Shown piece by piece: positions 1 to 8,608 of a stretch of DNA of 64,000 nucleotides. The first letter of the stretch is position 1. The number at the start of each line of letters is the position of its first letter. The stretch is taken from the NCBI GenBank assembly GCA_002695005.1, contig NZNT01000020.1, positions 496,001 to 560,000 of the forward strand. Direction: 5' to 3'. The translations under genes were made by a program, and so were the position numbers. The notes below the pieces were generated by a model. The model searched no databases. It was not told the origin of the DNA and saw only the letters and a list, made by a program, of their open reading frames with translations. The stretch is from Maritimibacter sp. (lineage in GTDB: Bacteria > Pseudomonadota > Alphaproteobacteria > Rhodobacterales > Rhodobacteraceae).

Positions 1-1373
1 AGCTGCGCGGCGACCTCGTCCAGCCGGGCTGCGGTGGGCCGGTCGCCGGGGGCGAGACCCGCCTCCCGCGCGTCCGCCAACGCCGCGCGCCCGGTGTCGA
101 TATGCGCGCGCGCCGTCGCAACATCCTCGCGCGCCACCGCGAGTTTCGCCCGGTTCGTTGCCTCGATCATGCGGTCGACGGGGCTAAGCACGGCCCATTC
201 CCCGGCGGGCATCAACGCATCCGCGCGCACATAAAGCGCATCCGACAGGCCAAGATCCCCGCGCTGCCACGCATTCGCGGCCAGGTCCGAGAGCAGGAAC
301 GCCCGGTCGCCCGCGCGCGCCTTGCCCGCCTCCGCGATGGCCAGCGCCTCCTGCAATGTCGCGGCGGCCCGGGCATACTGTCCCAAAGCCGCTTCCGCCG
401 CCGCCCGCTCCCGCAACGCCTGCGCGACCCGGGCGTCGTTGGGCGGATAGACGACACGAGCCAGCGCTACGGCCATCTGCGCATAGCCAAGCGCGACCTG
501 CGACTCCGCACCATAGGTCCGGCGCTGCGACAGGGTCAGGACGTTTTCCGCGATCTCCGCAAGCTGCGCACGCTCGTCCTCTGTCACCTCTCCGGTCCCG
601 GCCCATTCCCCCAGCGCATCCGCCGCAGCCCCGAAGTTCCCCGCGAAATAGTTCAGCGTGAAAAGCCGGAACAGTGCGGTATGCGCGAAGACCTCGGCCT
701 GATCCGCGGGCACGACGACCTGCGCGATCAGGATGCGCGCGCGGATGAGGTGGGCGACATCCTCGATCTTCCCGGCCTCTTCCAGCGCTTCCTGCCGCTC
801 GAAAAGCGTGTCGATCAGCGTGGTCGCGGAATAGCCCCCGGTGACCGCGATCATTTCCTCCATGAAGCCGACCATCCGCCCGTAGTCCTCCAGCGCGAAG
901 GACAGGTCGACCGCCCGTGCGGCGGCGAGCCCGTGGTTCGCCTTGCCCCGCGCCATCGTCATGGCCTGTCGGACCGCGTCGATGGCGGCGGCCCGGTGGC
1001 CGGCAGCGTCGAGGGCAGAGGCGTGGAAAAACGCCACGCCCAGCCCCGGCGCACTCGCTTCAAGGCCCGCCGTCGCCGCAAAGTCCACGGCGCGGGTCGT
1101 GGTGGCGAGGATGGTGTCGGCATCCTCGCCCGCCGCGCCCATCAGGACGAGCAGGTTGTTCAGGGCCCACAAGTAAGCCTCGGGTTCGGCTGCCGCCGCC
1201 GCCATGTCCACCGCAAGGGCGTCTTCGGTCAGCGCCCGCGCCGTGGCGAGATCCCCGGCCTGATAGGCCGCGATGGCCTGCTGGTTCAGGGCGTCGATCC
1301 CCTGCGCCCCGGCGGGCGGGGCGAGGAGCAGGGCCAGTGCAAGGGCTGCGGCGCGGCTGCTAGCCCCCCACAT
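1..1373 (-). CDS. Secreted TPR-type helical repeat protein, C-terminus beyond the window
   Basis: The frame is open from an ATG at 1373 to the window edge, so at least 457 residues are encoded and the C-terminus is missing. Residues 1-23 form a signal peptide (MWGASSRAAALALALLLAPP, then AGAQ), so the protein should be exported. The rest is alanine-rich and helical, with recurrent TPR-like phrasing such as AIAAYQAGDLATARALTEDA and ALGQYARAAATLQEALAIAE. The start codon lies inside the end of the upstream serine protease gene (14-base overlap), so the two are probably translationally coupled. TPR proteins beside caspase-fold genes often end in a CHAT protease domain; whether this one does cannot be seen here. 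The coding call is firm; the function is inferred only from helical repeats and neighbours. Confidence 0.75.
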   Translation of the reverse strand, partial: MWGASSRAAALALALLLAPPAGAQGIDALNQQAIAAYQAGDLATARALTEDALAVDMAAAAAEPEAYLWALNNLLVLMGAAGEDADTILATTTRAVDFAATAGLEASAPGLGVAFFHASALDAAGHRAAAIDAVRQAMTMARGKANHGLAAARAVDLSFALEDYGRMVGFMEEMIAVTGGYSATTLIDTLFERQEALEEAGKIEDVAHLIRARILIAQVVVPADQAEVFAHTALFRLFTLNYFAGNFGAAADALGEWAGTGEVTEDERAQLAEIAENVLTLSQRRTYGAESQVALGYAQMAVALARVVYPPNDARVAQALRERAAAEAALGQYARAAATLQEALAIAEAGKARAGDRAFLLSDLAANAWQRGDLGLSDALYVRADALMPAGEWAVLSPVDRMIEATNRAKLAVAREDVATARAHIDTGRAALADAREAGLAPGDRPTAARLDEVAAQ

Positions 1374-2385
1374 GCCCGGCGATCCAGTCGAAATACGACG
1401 ACAGCCGCGTGTAGACCGCATACAGGTCTTCATGCGCGCAACGGGACTCGGCCGAAAGCGGCTCACGCCCCCAGCTGACGATCCCGACCTGAACCCAGTC
1501 GCCGTCCGGTGCCTGCATCAGGAGCGGTCCCCCGGAATCCCCCGAACACGACGTGCGTTTGCCAGACGGGACACCAGCGCAGACCATGTTCTCGGTCAGG
1601 CGCGGGTTAATGTTGGTGGACAGGATCGAGAACGCCTCCTCGAGCACCTCCATCGGGATGCCGTTGGACTCCCCCACACCCAGAAGGAAGCCGCCCAGTT
1701 CGCGCCGCGCCTGTTCCGCCATCCCCTCGTTGCAGGTGGCGTTCGGGACCACGTCGATTGTCGTCTCCATCAGCACTTCGGGAAAAGTGCCGTCATCCAG
1801 CATGCCCCAGCCGATGACCATCGCCGGCGCGTTCGGGATCATCTCGCCCTGCGGAATAAGGGGCACCGTGCCGACCGGCCCGGACGGTTCGTTGATGGGC
1901 TGGTCCAGCTGGACCAGCGCGATGTCATTGTCGAACAGGTCCGGGTCGTAGGCCTCGTGCGGGATGACGCGCGCGACCCCCCACAGGTCGCCCTGATAGA
2001 CGACATGGGAACTGGTGCGCACGAGAAGATCCTCGGGCGCGAGCGCGTTGTTGTCCTCGTCCACGACGCAATGTGCAGCGGTCAGGACCCATTGCGGCGT
2101 GATCATCGTGCCGCCGCAGAATTGCGAAAGGAACACCCCTTCGGCCGTGTCGTCGAGCTTTGCCGGATCGTGAAGGGAAACGGCGGCGGGCCAGGCCCCC
2201 GGCTCGGCGGGCTGGCCGCCCACGATCCGGGTGTCGCCCGACGGCTCGGCCATCGCGCGCATTCGGGTGACATAGTCGCGCACGGTTTCTCCGGCCGGAT
2301 CAGCGCCTGATTGGGCGAGGTCCTGCGCGGGTGCGGCCGTGGCAAGCAGCGCCGCCGCGAGTGTTGCTGGAATGATCAGTTTCAA
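1360..2385 (-). CDS. Exported chymotrypsin-family (S1A) serine protease
   Basis: The 341-residue protein has a signal peptide (about 1-21) and then a propeptide ending at R53, followed by IVGG (54-57), the classic S1A zymogen activation site. The catalytic triad is complete: H105 in LTAAHC, D154 in DNDIAL and S284 in GDSGGP. The residue at the base of the S1 pocket (six before the catalytic Ser) is T278, not the Asp of trypsins, so cleavage after Lys/Arg is not expected. I chose the TTG at 2385 because GGAGG stands 8 bases upstream and a clean signal peptide follows. An earlier in-frame TTG at 2433 would overlap the preceding gene and add a charged leader. The gene lies 19 bases after the caspase-like gene and overlaps the TPR gene, so the three form an operon. 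Secreted S1 proteases are widespread; a role in a cascade is inference. Confidence 0.88.
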   Translation of the reverse strand: MKLIIPATLAAALLATAAPAQDLAQSGADPAGETVRDYVTRMRAMAEPSGDTRIVGGQPAEPGAWPAAVSLHDPAKLDDTAEGVFLSQFCGGTMITPQWVLTAAHCVVDEDNNALAPEDLLVRTSSHVVYQGDLWGVARVIPHEAYDPDLFDNDIALVQLDQPINEPSGPVGTVPLIPQGEMIPNAPAMVIGWGMLDDGTFPEVLMETTIDVVPNATCNEGMAEQARRELGGFLLGVGESNGIPMEVLEEAFSILSTNINPRLTENMVCAGVPSGKRTSCSGDSGGPLLMQAPDGDWVQVGIVSWGREPLSAESRCAHEDLYAVYTRLSSYFDWIAGHVGG

Positions 2386-2404
2386 TGGTTCGTCCTCCGT
2401 GTTG

Positions 2405-4546
2405 TCAATTTCGCTGCTCGCCTGCCAGCGCAATGGCCTTGGGCACGACTGTCCAGTCGAAGGCCTCGACCCAGATGTCGGGTGCGCCGCCGAAGCCCGT
2501 GCCGCCCCGCAGGCTGCGGGTGCGCGTGAGGCGCGTCAGAAAGTCGTCCACCGCCGCGGCCCGCGCCCCGCGCGTCAGGGGCGCGCCGTCGCAGGTCTCG
2601 ACGAGACCGGTGAGGTTCAGGGGCGCCGCGTTCTCGGCCGCCTCGCCGACGACGATGAACATGCGTTCCTCCCCGGCGCTGTAACCTGCGGGGCTGTAAT
2701 TCCCCGCGCAGTCCGAACAGATCCACACATCCTGCCCGAGCGCGACGGCGGCGGCGGTGTCCTCCACCCGCGCGTAATCCGCGTGAACGCAGTAATGCGC
2801 GTCGATATGGATGCGGTTCACGTCATACGCGCCCGCGATCGTGCCCTGTGCCGCCACGCTCAGGGTGTCGCATTGCTTGAGTTCGGCGCGTGGCGTCAGG
2901 GGGCGCGCTGCGTCCGGTGCGCGTCGGGCGACGGCCGCAAGGCATTCCTCGGTCGGGTCGACATTTGTGCCGAGCGGGGCGAGGTCGGATGACGCGACCG
3001 GCGCCACGCGCGCCGCGACCGGCACCGGCGTTCTGAACATGATGGACCCGGCATCGGCAATGGCACCGAAGGCATGGGCCATCGTCTCGGCCCGCGCGAT
3101 CCGCGCGATGAGCGGTGCGAGCGGGGCCTCGCCCGGTGTCCAGCGCAGGCCGATGGGCTGGCCCTCGATCGCGACACGGGGCCCGAACCAAAGCGACGCG
3201 CCGTCCCATCCGACTGCGACGTCGTAATCCTTTGCGTCGAGACGCAGCGACAGCTCCGGGGTGTCGAGCGCCTGCAACAGCGCGACATGGGCAGTATGAT
3301 CGGCAGCGAGGGGCGCGCCCGTCGCGATCTCCACAGGCGGGGCGAAAACGACCGCAAGATCGACGGGGCGGGCGATCACCTCGGCGAACCGCGCGTCGGC
3401 AGGAAGCTGACCGGTGGCAGGGCAGGGCGCGTCGGCCTCCGGCCTGCACGCCGCGCTCACCGCCGTAAGCCGCGCATCGCGGGCGCCAAGGTCTGACAGC
3501 TGCGCCCGCCCGATCCAGTCCCCCGCCGGGCCGTTCGCTTCCGCCAAAAGGCCCACGAGCGTCCCGTCGAGCATCCCGTGGATCTGTCCCGCGCCGATCC
3601 GCCCCCGCTCTACCGGGAAACGGCGTGCGGATGCGCCGTCCGCCGCGCCGAAGAGGGGCCGGTCGATCAGGTCGCCCTCCCACAATGGCGTCTGAAGCCG
3701 CGCACCGCCGGGAATGCTGCGGTCGTTCATGTCGGCGAGCACGGCCTGAAAGAGCTGGCGAAAGGTCCAGTCGCCGCCGTCGGCCAGACGCGCGGCGAGC
3801 TGCGAGGAAAAGAGCCCGTACCAATCCTGCGTCGCGCCGGTACCGCCGAAATCGAGCTCATGCGCCCGTTCGGTCGATTGCGCCGCGTAAAAGGCGACGA
3901 TCCCGCCGGGCAACCCGGCCCCGCCCGCTTCGTCGCGCCCCTCGCCACGCATCGGCGGCGCGATGCCCGTCGGCGGATCGACGTAGCGCGCGACAAGTCC
4001 GGACGACCCCGCGCGTAACCCGGTGCCGGAATTGCAGCTGTCCATCACCAGCCAGACATCCGCGCCCGTGGCCCGGATCGCATCCAGCGCCGCGCCGATC
4101 TCGTCATCCGTGATCGCGTTTACGAACAGGCCGGTTTCCCGCGCCCGGTTCGTGGCGTCCGCGGGCAGAAACACCTCGTCCTGCCCGTCCGTCTCGTCAC
4201 CGTTCAGGTCTTTCTGGCGCGAGCCGTGGCCGGAGAGATGAACGTAGACGAGGTCGCCCGGCCCGACATGTCCGGCCCGCTCGCTCAGCGCGGCAAGGAT
4301 CGCTGCCCGCGTCGGACGCGCCGCGCCTTCCGTGTGGTCCGCCAATACCGTGATGTCGCGAACGCCGCGTGACGCGAGCGCCTCGCCCAGAAGGCGGACG
4401 TCGTTCGGCGGTCCTTTCAGGTCGTCGATCCCCGACCCCTCGGCATAGTCCCCCACGCCGACAAGAAGCGCCGAAACCTCGGCCCGCGCAAGGGCGGGGC
4501 CAAGCCAGACAGCCAGGCATAGGGTAATCCTCGCGAGCACCTTCAC
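2405..4546 (-). CDS. Exported caspase-fold (peptidase C14) protease
   Basis: The 713-residue protein has a signal peptide (about 1-22, ending ALARA) and a caspase p20-like domain at about 24-290. The catalytic His is H107 in HLSGHGSR and the nucleophile is C171 in VMDSCNSGTG. The acidic residue just before the Cys follows the D-x-C pattern of metacaspase/orthocaspase-type enzymes, which usually cleave after Arg or Lys. The C-terminal 400 residues are unassigned; they contain several Cys (QCDTLS, ICSDC) and might include a DUF4384-like domain. The start is uncertain: GTG at 4546 gives a normal signal peptide, while TTG at 4591 would add an acidic 15-residue extension. It is the first gene of the leftward operon with the serine protease and TPR genes, and divergent from a hydrolase. 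Export of a caspase-fold protein is notable, because many studied bacterial caspase-like effectors are cytoplasmic. Confidence 0.85.
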   Translation of the reverse strand: MKVLARITLCLAVWLGPALARAEVSALLVGVGDYAEGSGIDDLKGPPNDVRLLGEALASRGVRDITVLADHTEGAARPTRAAILAALSERAGHVGPGDLVYVHLSGHGSRQKDLNGDETDGQDEVFLPADATNRARETGLFVNAITDDEIGAALDAIRATGADVWLVMDSCNSGTGLRAGSSGLVARYVDPPTGIAPPMRGEGRDEAGGAGLPGGIVAFYAAQSTERAHELDFGGTGATQDWYGLFSSQLAARLADGGDWTFRQLFQAVLADMNDRSIPGGARLQTPLWEGDLIDRPLFGAADGASARRFPVERGRIGAGQIHGMLDGTLVGLLAEANGPAGDWIGRAQLSDLGARDARLTAVSAACRPEADAPCPATGQLPADARFAEVIARPVDLAVVFAPPVEIATGAPLAADHTAHVALLQALDTPELSLRLDAKDYDVAVGWDGASLWFGPRVAIEGQPIGLRWTPGEAPLAPLIARIARAETMAHAFGAIADAGSIMFRTPVPVAARVAPVASSDLAPLGTNVDPTEECLAAVARRAPDAARPLTPRAELKQCDTLSVAAQGTIAGAYDVNRIHIDAHYCVHADYARVEDTAAAVALGQDVWICSDCAGNYSPAGYSAGEERMFIVVGEAAENAAPLNLTGLVETCDGAPLTRGARAAAVDDFLTRLTRTRSLRGGTGFGGAPDIWVEAFDWTVVPKAIALAGEQRN

Positions 4547-4695
4547 CCGCCCCCCTGTTGGGCCTTCCTCAAAAAGCAATTCGATTCGCAATGTCCCAGC
4601 TTACGCCCGCTTCGTGAAAAGCCAAAACGACCGGGATGGCTTTACAGGTGCCCCGGACCAGCTAGCATGGCCGGAGTTGCGCCAGAGGTTATTCC
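4547..4695. promoter_or_regulatory. Divergent intergenic region, caspase operon / hydrolase gene
   Basis: This 149-base gap separates the start of the leftward caspase-protease-TPR operon from the start of the rightward hydrolase gene, so promoters for both must lie here. AGAGG stands upstream of the hydrolase ATG. I see no convincing -35/-10 pair or operator palindrome. Confidence 0.4.
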
Positions 4696-6435
4696 ATGTC
4701 CGTTTTCCGCCTGATCCTCGCCCTCGTTCTGGCGGTCTCCCTGCATCTCCCCACGCGCCTCGCGGCCCAGACCACGGATGCGCTCGCCGGTCTTCAGATC
4801 GCCCTCGCGGACCCGGAGGCGCTGCCCCCGGAGGAGGTCATCGAGCGGATCGACGCGGCGCTGATCGACGCGTCACTGGCCGATCCCCGGCTCATCTTCG
4901 ACCTTCAGATGCTCAAGGCGGACGTGCTCGAGGATCTCGGGCGCCGCGACGAGGCCGCGTTGCTCTATGCGCAGCTCGGCGATTTCGCGGCGCGGGAGCG
5001 CGAGACGCTGGAGCGCGATCCGGTCGCGCTTTACGAAACGGCCATCACGCTGTTTCGCGACACCGGCGACCTCGCCTCGGCCGCCACAGCGGTGGAGCGT
5101 ATCCTCGGCGAACAGCGCGACGCGGGCGCCGGCGCCGATGCCATCGCGGACACGCAGGACCGGCTCGCGGCCCTCGCGCGGGAGACCGGCGATACCGCGC
5201 TGGCGGAAGAATACGCAGCGGCGGCGCAGGCCACCCGGACTACGCCCGCCCCAAGCAGGTCGGTCGATGATGACGGCGGCTATCACGAGGTCGAAGTGTT
5301 CTATGCCACCGACCGCGCGCGGGGGAACGAGGCCATCCCGGCAGAATTCTATTCCGGCCAGCGCGGTACGCTGGAGTTGGGCATCGCGACGGTGACGATC
5401 CCCAACGATCACCAGACCGCCATCGTGGAGTCCCCGACGATCTGGAAGCTCCAGTTCGGCCCGAACCCGGCCAAGCATGTCGTTCTGCAAAGCGTGACGC
5501 CGGTCACCGACGGGGATTTCTGGGACGGGATGCGCACCCGGCTCGAAGATCGTGCGGCGGACGACATATTCGTCTTCGTCCACGGCTTCAACGTGGCGTT
5601 CGAGAAGGGGATGCGGCGCACGGCGCAGATGGCCCATGACATGAAGTTCCCGGGCGTTCCGGTGCTCTATTCCTGGCCCTCTCGCGGATCGGCCTTTGCC
5701 TATGTCGCAGATGCGGCGACCGTCAGGGTCTCGGCCCGGCGGCTGACCCATTTCCTCGACGATATCGTGGCGCGGTCCGGGGCCGGGACGATCCACCTCG
5801 TCGCGCATTCGATGGGCAACCGCGCGCTCACCGATGCGCTCGAGCTGATGGCGCTGCGCCGTGATGTCGGGCCGGGTGATGCCCCGCCCTTCGATCAGGT
5901 GATCTTCGCCGCGCCCGATGTGGATGCGGGGCTGTTCTCGGCCATGCTGCCGACCATCCGCCCGCTGGCCGAACGGCTTACGCTTTACGCCTCCGACCGC
6001 GATTTCGCTCTGGCCACGTCGCGGCGGCTTCACGGTCGCGCGCCGCGTGCGGGGCAGGGGGGCGACGACCTCCTCGCCCTCGAAGACCTCGACAGCGTGG
6101 ATATGTCCGCGCTGGGCGACGACATGCTCGCGCATACCTACTACGCGTCGGACAGTTCCGCGCTCGCCGACCTCGTGACGCTGTTTTACAGCAACGCCGA
6201 GCCCGCGCGGCGCTGCGGCCTGTCGCCCCGTATGCCCGACAGCGCGGCGGTCCCGGTCTGGACCTATGCGGCCGACAGTTGCGCGGACAAGGCGCTGGTC
6301 GAGGTTCTGACGAAGATCAGGCGCGGGCGCATCACGAGCCTCGACCTCGCCCAACAGGTGCTGGCCGACACGGTGCTTGACCCGGCCCTGCGCGCCACGC
6401 TCGTTCCCGTTGTGCGGCGGCTCATGAGCCGGTGA
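4696..6435 (+). CDS. Exported alpha/beta hydrolase (DUF900-type) with helical N-terminal region
   Basis: The 579-residue protein starts at an ATG preceded by AGAGG. Residues 1-24 are a signal peptide ending LAAQ. About 25-180 are alanine-rich helices in TPR-like phrasing (DEAALLYAQLGD, DTALAEEYAAAAQ). From about 197 (VEVFYATDR) a DUF900-like alpha/beta hydrolase domain begins: FVFVHGFN around H296, a strand-turn YSWPSRGS, and the nucleophile elbow AHSMGN with S372. The acid and the final His are not assigned. Substrate is unknown; lipase or esterase activity is only a family-level guess. It is divergent from the caspase-like operon, and all four genes of this block encode predicted exported proteins, two with helical-repeat regions, which suggests one functional unit. 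It converges with marR, with three bases between stops. Confidence 0.82.
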   Translation: MSVFRLILALVLAVSLHLPTRLAAQTTDALAGLQIALADPEALPPEEVIERIDAALIDASLADPRLIFDLQMLKADVLEDLGRRDEAALLYAQLGDFAARERETLERDPVALYETAITLFRDTGDLASAATAVERILGEQRDAGAGADAIADTQDRLAALARETGDTALAEEYAAAAQATRTTPAPSRSVDDDGGYHEVEVFYATDRARGNEAIPAEFYSGQRGTLELGIATVTIPNDHQTAIVESPTIWKLQFGPNPAKHVVLQSVTPVTDGDFWDGMRTRLEDRAADDIFVFVHGFNVAFEKGMRRTAQMAHDMKFPGVPVLYSWPSRGSAFAYVADAATVRVSARRLTHFLDDIVARSGAGTIHLVAHSMGNRALTDALELMALRRDVGPGDAPPFDQVIFAAPDVDAGLFSAMLPTIRPLAERLTLYASDRDFALATSRRLHGRAPRAGQGGDDLLALEDLDSVDMSALGDDMLAHTYYASDSSALADLVTLFYSNAEPARRCGLSPRMPDSAAVPVWTYAADSCADKALVEVLTKIRRGRITSLDLAQQVLADTVLDPALRATLVPVVRRLMSR

Positions 6436-6438
6436 GCC

Positions 6439-6954
6439 TCAGCCCCCGAAATCCGTGAGCGGTGCGCCAAGGTTCGCCTCGATGCGCAGGAGCAGATCGG
6501 TCAGCAGGGCGCATTCGGCTTCGCTCAGTCCCCCCAACGCACGTGCGGTATGCGCGAAGGCGAGGTTGCGCACGGCGGCATAGCTCTCCCGCCCCCGGTC
6601 CGTGAGCGCGAGCGAGCGCACGCGCCGGTCCGCGTCGCCCTTGCGCCGCTCGACAAGCCCGTCCGCGACCAGCCGGTCCACCATACGGCTTGCCGTCGGC
6701 TGCTCGATCATCGCGTAAGAGGCGATGTCGCTCATCGTCACGGACCCGTTGACCGCGAGCACCGCAAGCACCCGCCAGTTGGAGATCGAGATTCCGTGGG
6801 GCTTGAGGTCCGACTTGAGCAGCTGGTTGAGCTGAAAGGCCGTGCGGTTGAGCAGGTAGGGCAGGATGCGTTCGAGGACCACGGTGTCGTCCGCATCCGA
6901 GCCGCCGTCCATGTAAGGGCGCATCGGAGGGGTCATGGCAAGGCTTCGGGTCAT
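6439..6954 (-). CDS. MarR-family transcriptional regulator
   Basis: This is a winged-helix MarR protein of about 172 residues. The core region carries the typical dimerisation helix (LLNRTAFQLNQLLK), the recognition region MSDIASYAMIEQPTASRMVDRLV, split here into MSDIASYAMIEQPT and ASRMVDRLV, and the wing GDADRRVRSLALTDRG. MarR proteins repress genes and release DNA on binding small ligands or on oxidation. The start is uncertain: ATGs at 6954, 6936 and 6924 all lack a clear Shine-Dalgarno sequence, and the core fold begins well downstream of all of them. It is divergent from the xylulokinase gene (202-base gap), which makes that gene a possible target. No ligand can be inferred. Confidence 0.85.
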   Translation of the reverse strand: MTRSLAMTPPMRPYMDGGSDADDTVVLERILPYLLNRTAFQLNQLLKSDLKPHGISISNWRVLAVLAVNGSVTMSDIASYAMIEQPTASRMVDRLVADGLVERRKGDADRRVRSLALTDRGRESYAAVRNLAFAHTARALGGLSEAECALLTDLLLRIEANLGAPLTDFGG

Positions 6955-7156
6955 GGCGCGATACGTCCTGCAACACACTCGAATTCACCGGTCCGCAATA
7001 CCCCGCGCCGGAACGTGGGTCCACCAATGCACAATATAGCTGAAGCTTTCGGCGACGACATGCGGAGGCGTTGACCCTGACTTGGGCGCGGGCGACAGTC
7101 AGCGCTAACAGGACGGGCCGCCGACTCGCGCGGCCCTGCGCAAGGTGGAGTGACGC

Positions 7157-8605
7157 ATGACTTTTCTTGGGATCGACCTCGGCACATCCGGGCTCAGGGC
7201 GCTGCTCGTGGACGACGCAGGCCAACCTATCGGGGCGACGGAGCGGCACTACAAGGTGAGCCATCCCCATCCCGGCTGGTCCGAGCAGGACCCGGCCGAC
7301 TGGATCGCCGCCCTCGAAGGGGCCGTGGCGGAACTGGCCCAGAACCATCCGGCGTTTCGCGACCTCGCGGGCATCGGCGTGGCGGGGCATATGCACGGCG
7401 CGACGCTGCTGGATGCGCAAGGCGCGGTGCTGCGCCCCTGCATCCTGTGGAACGACACCCGCTCGGCGGAAGAGGCGCGCCGGCTGGACGGGATGCCGGG
7501 TGTGCGCGCGGCGTCGGGCAACATCGTCTTTCCCGGCTTCACCGCCCCCAAGCTCGACTGGGTGCGCGACCATGAGCCGGAGGTGTTCACGCAGGTCGAA
7601 ACGGTGCTCCTTCCCGCGGCCTACCTGAACTTCTTCCTCACCGGCACGCCGGTCACGGATATGTCCGACGCGGCCGGCACCGCCTGGCTCGACACCGGCG
7701 CGCGGGACTGGTCCGACGACCTGCTCGCCGCCGGTCACATGCGGCGCGACCAGATGCCCGCCCTTGTTGAGGGTTCTGACCGCGCAGGCGTGTTGCGACC
7801 CGAGTTGCTCGAAGCCTGGGGCCTTACCGGGCCCGTCACGGTCGCGGGTGGTGCGGGCGACAACGCGGCGGCGGCCTGTGGGATCGGCGCGCTGAACGAG
7901 GGGCAGGGCTTCGTCTCGTTGGGCACCTCCGGCGTCCTCCTCGCCGCGCGGGACGGCTATCGCCCCGCGCCGGAAACGGCGGTCCATACCTTCTGCCACG
8001 CGGTGCCGGGGCGCTGGTATCAGATGGGGGTGATGCTCTCGGCTACCGACAGCCTCAACTGGCTCGCGGGCATCGCGGGCACCACGCCCGCCGGGCTGAC
8101 CGCCGATCTTGGCGATGCGCTCGCCGCCCCCGGCACGGTGCGGTTCCTGCCCTATCTCTCTGGCGAGCGCACACCGCACAACGACGCCGACATCCGGGGG
8201 GCCTTCACCGGCCTGTCCGCTGCCACGACCCGCGACGACATGACCCGCGCGGTGCTGGAGGGCGTGGCCTATGGCCTGCGCGACAGTTTTGAAGCGCTGA
8301 AGGCCACCGGCGCCCAGATGGACGGCCTCATGGCCATCGGCGGCGGCGCGGCCTCGCGCTACTGGCTGCGCCTCATCGCGACGGTGCTGGGGGTGCCGCT
8401 TGCGCTGCCCTCGGGCGGCGAGTTCGGCGCGGCGTTGGGCGCGGCCCGGCTCGGCATGGCCGCGACCGGACGCGATGTGCAGGAGATCATGACCGCGCCG
8501 GACGTGGGCGAGGTGATCGACCCCGTGGACGACCTTCGCGAGGTGTACGAAAGCGCCTATCAGGCCTTTCGCGCGGCCTATCCGGCGATCCGGTCCATCC
8601 AGTAG
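7157..8605 (+). CDS. xylB: Xylulokinase (FGGY family)
   Basis: It phosphorylates D-xylulose to xylulose 5-phosphate with ATP, feeding the pentose phosphate pathway in the cytoplasm. The 482-residue length fits the family. The N-terminal ATPase signature GIDLGTSGLRALLVD is at 5-19. The sugar-binding region GVAGHMHGATLLD and ILWNDTRS follow. The catalytic base is D235 in GGAGDNAAAACG, equivalent to Asp233 of the E. coli enzyme, and the second FGGY segment holds AIGGGAASRYWLRL. The ATG at 7157 follows GGTGGAG at good spacing. No xylose isomerase or transporter is nearby, so it stands alone behind a divergent marR and converges with a luxR-type gene. Confidence 0.9.
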   Translation: MTFLGIDLGTSGLRALLVDDAGQPIGATERHYKVSHPHPGWSEQDPADWIAALEGAVAELAQNHPAFRDLAGIGVAGHMHGATLLDAQGAVLRPCILWNDTRSAEEARRLDGMPGVRAASGNIVFPGFTAPKLDWVRDHEPEVFTQVETVLLPAAYLNFFLTGTPVTDMSDAAGTAWLDTGARDWSDDLLAAGHMRRDQMPALVEGSDRAGVLRPELLEAWGLTGPVTVAGGAGDNAAAACGIGALNEGQGFVSLGTSGVLLAARDGYRPAPETAVHTFCHAVPGRWYQMGVMLSATDSLNWLAGIAGTTPAGLTADLGDALAAPGTVRFLPYLSGERTPHNDADIRGAFTGLSAATTRDDMTRAVLEGVAYGLRDSFEALKATGAQMDGLMAIGGGAASRYWLRLIATVLGVPLALPSGGEFGAALGAARLGMAATGRDVQEIMTAPDVGEVIDPVDDLREVYESAYQAFRAAYPAIRSIQ

Positions 8606-8608
8606 GGA

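Noticed and set aside
102-1478. A 458-residue open frame on the + strand at the left edge
   Set aside because: The product is Arg-rich with no domain and crosses the end of the serine protease gene. The opposite strand encodes a signal peptide and helical repeats in a frame open to the edge.
1360-2433. Starting the serine protease at the TTG at 2433
   Set aside because: That start overlaps the caspase gene by 29 bases and puts a charged leader before the signal peptide. TTG 2385 has GGAGG upstream and gives a normal signal peptide.
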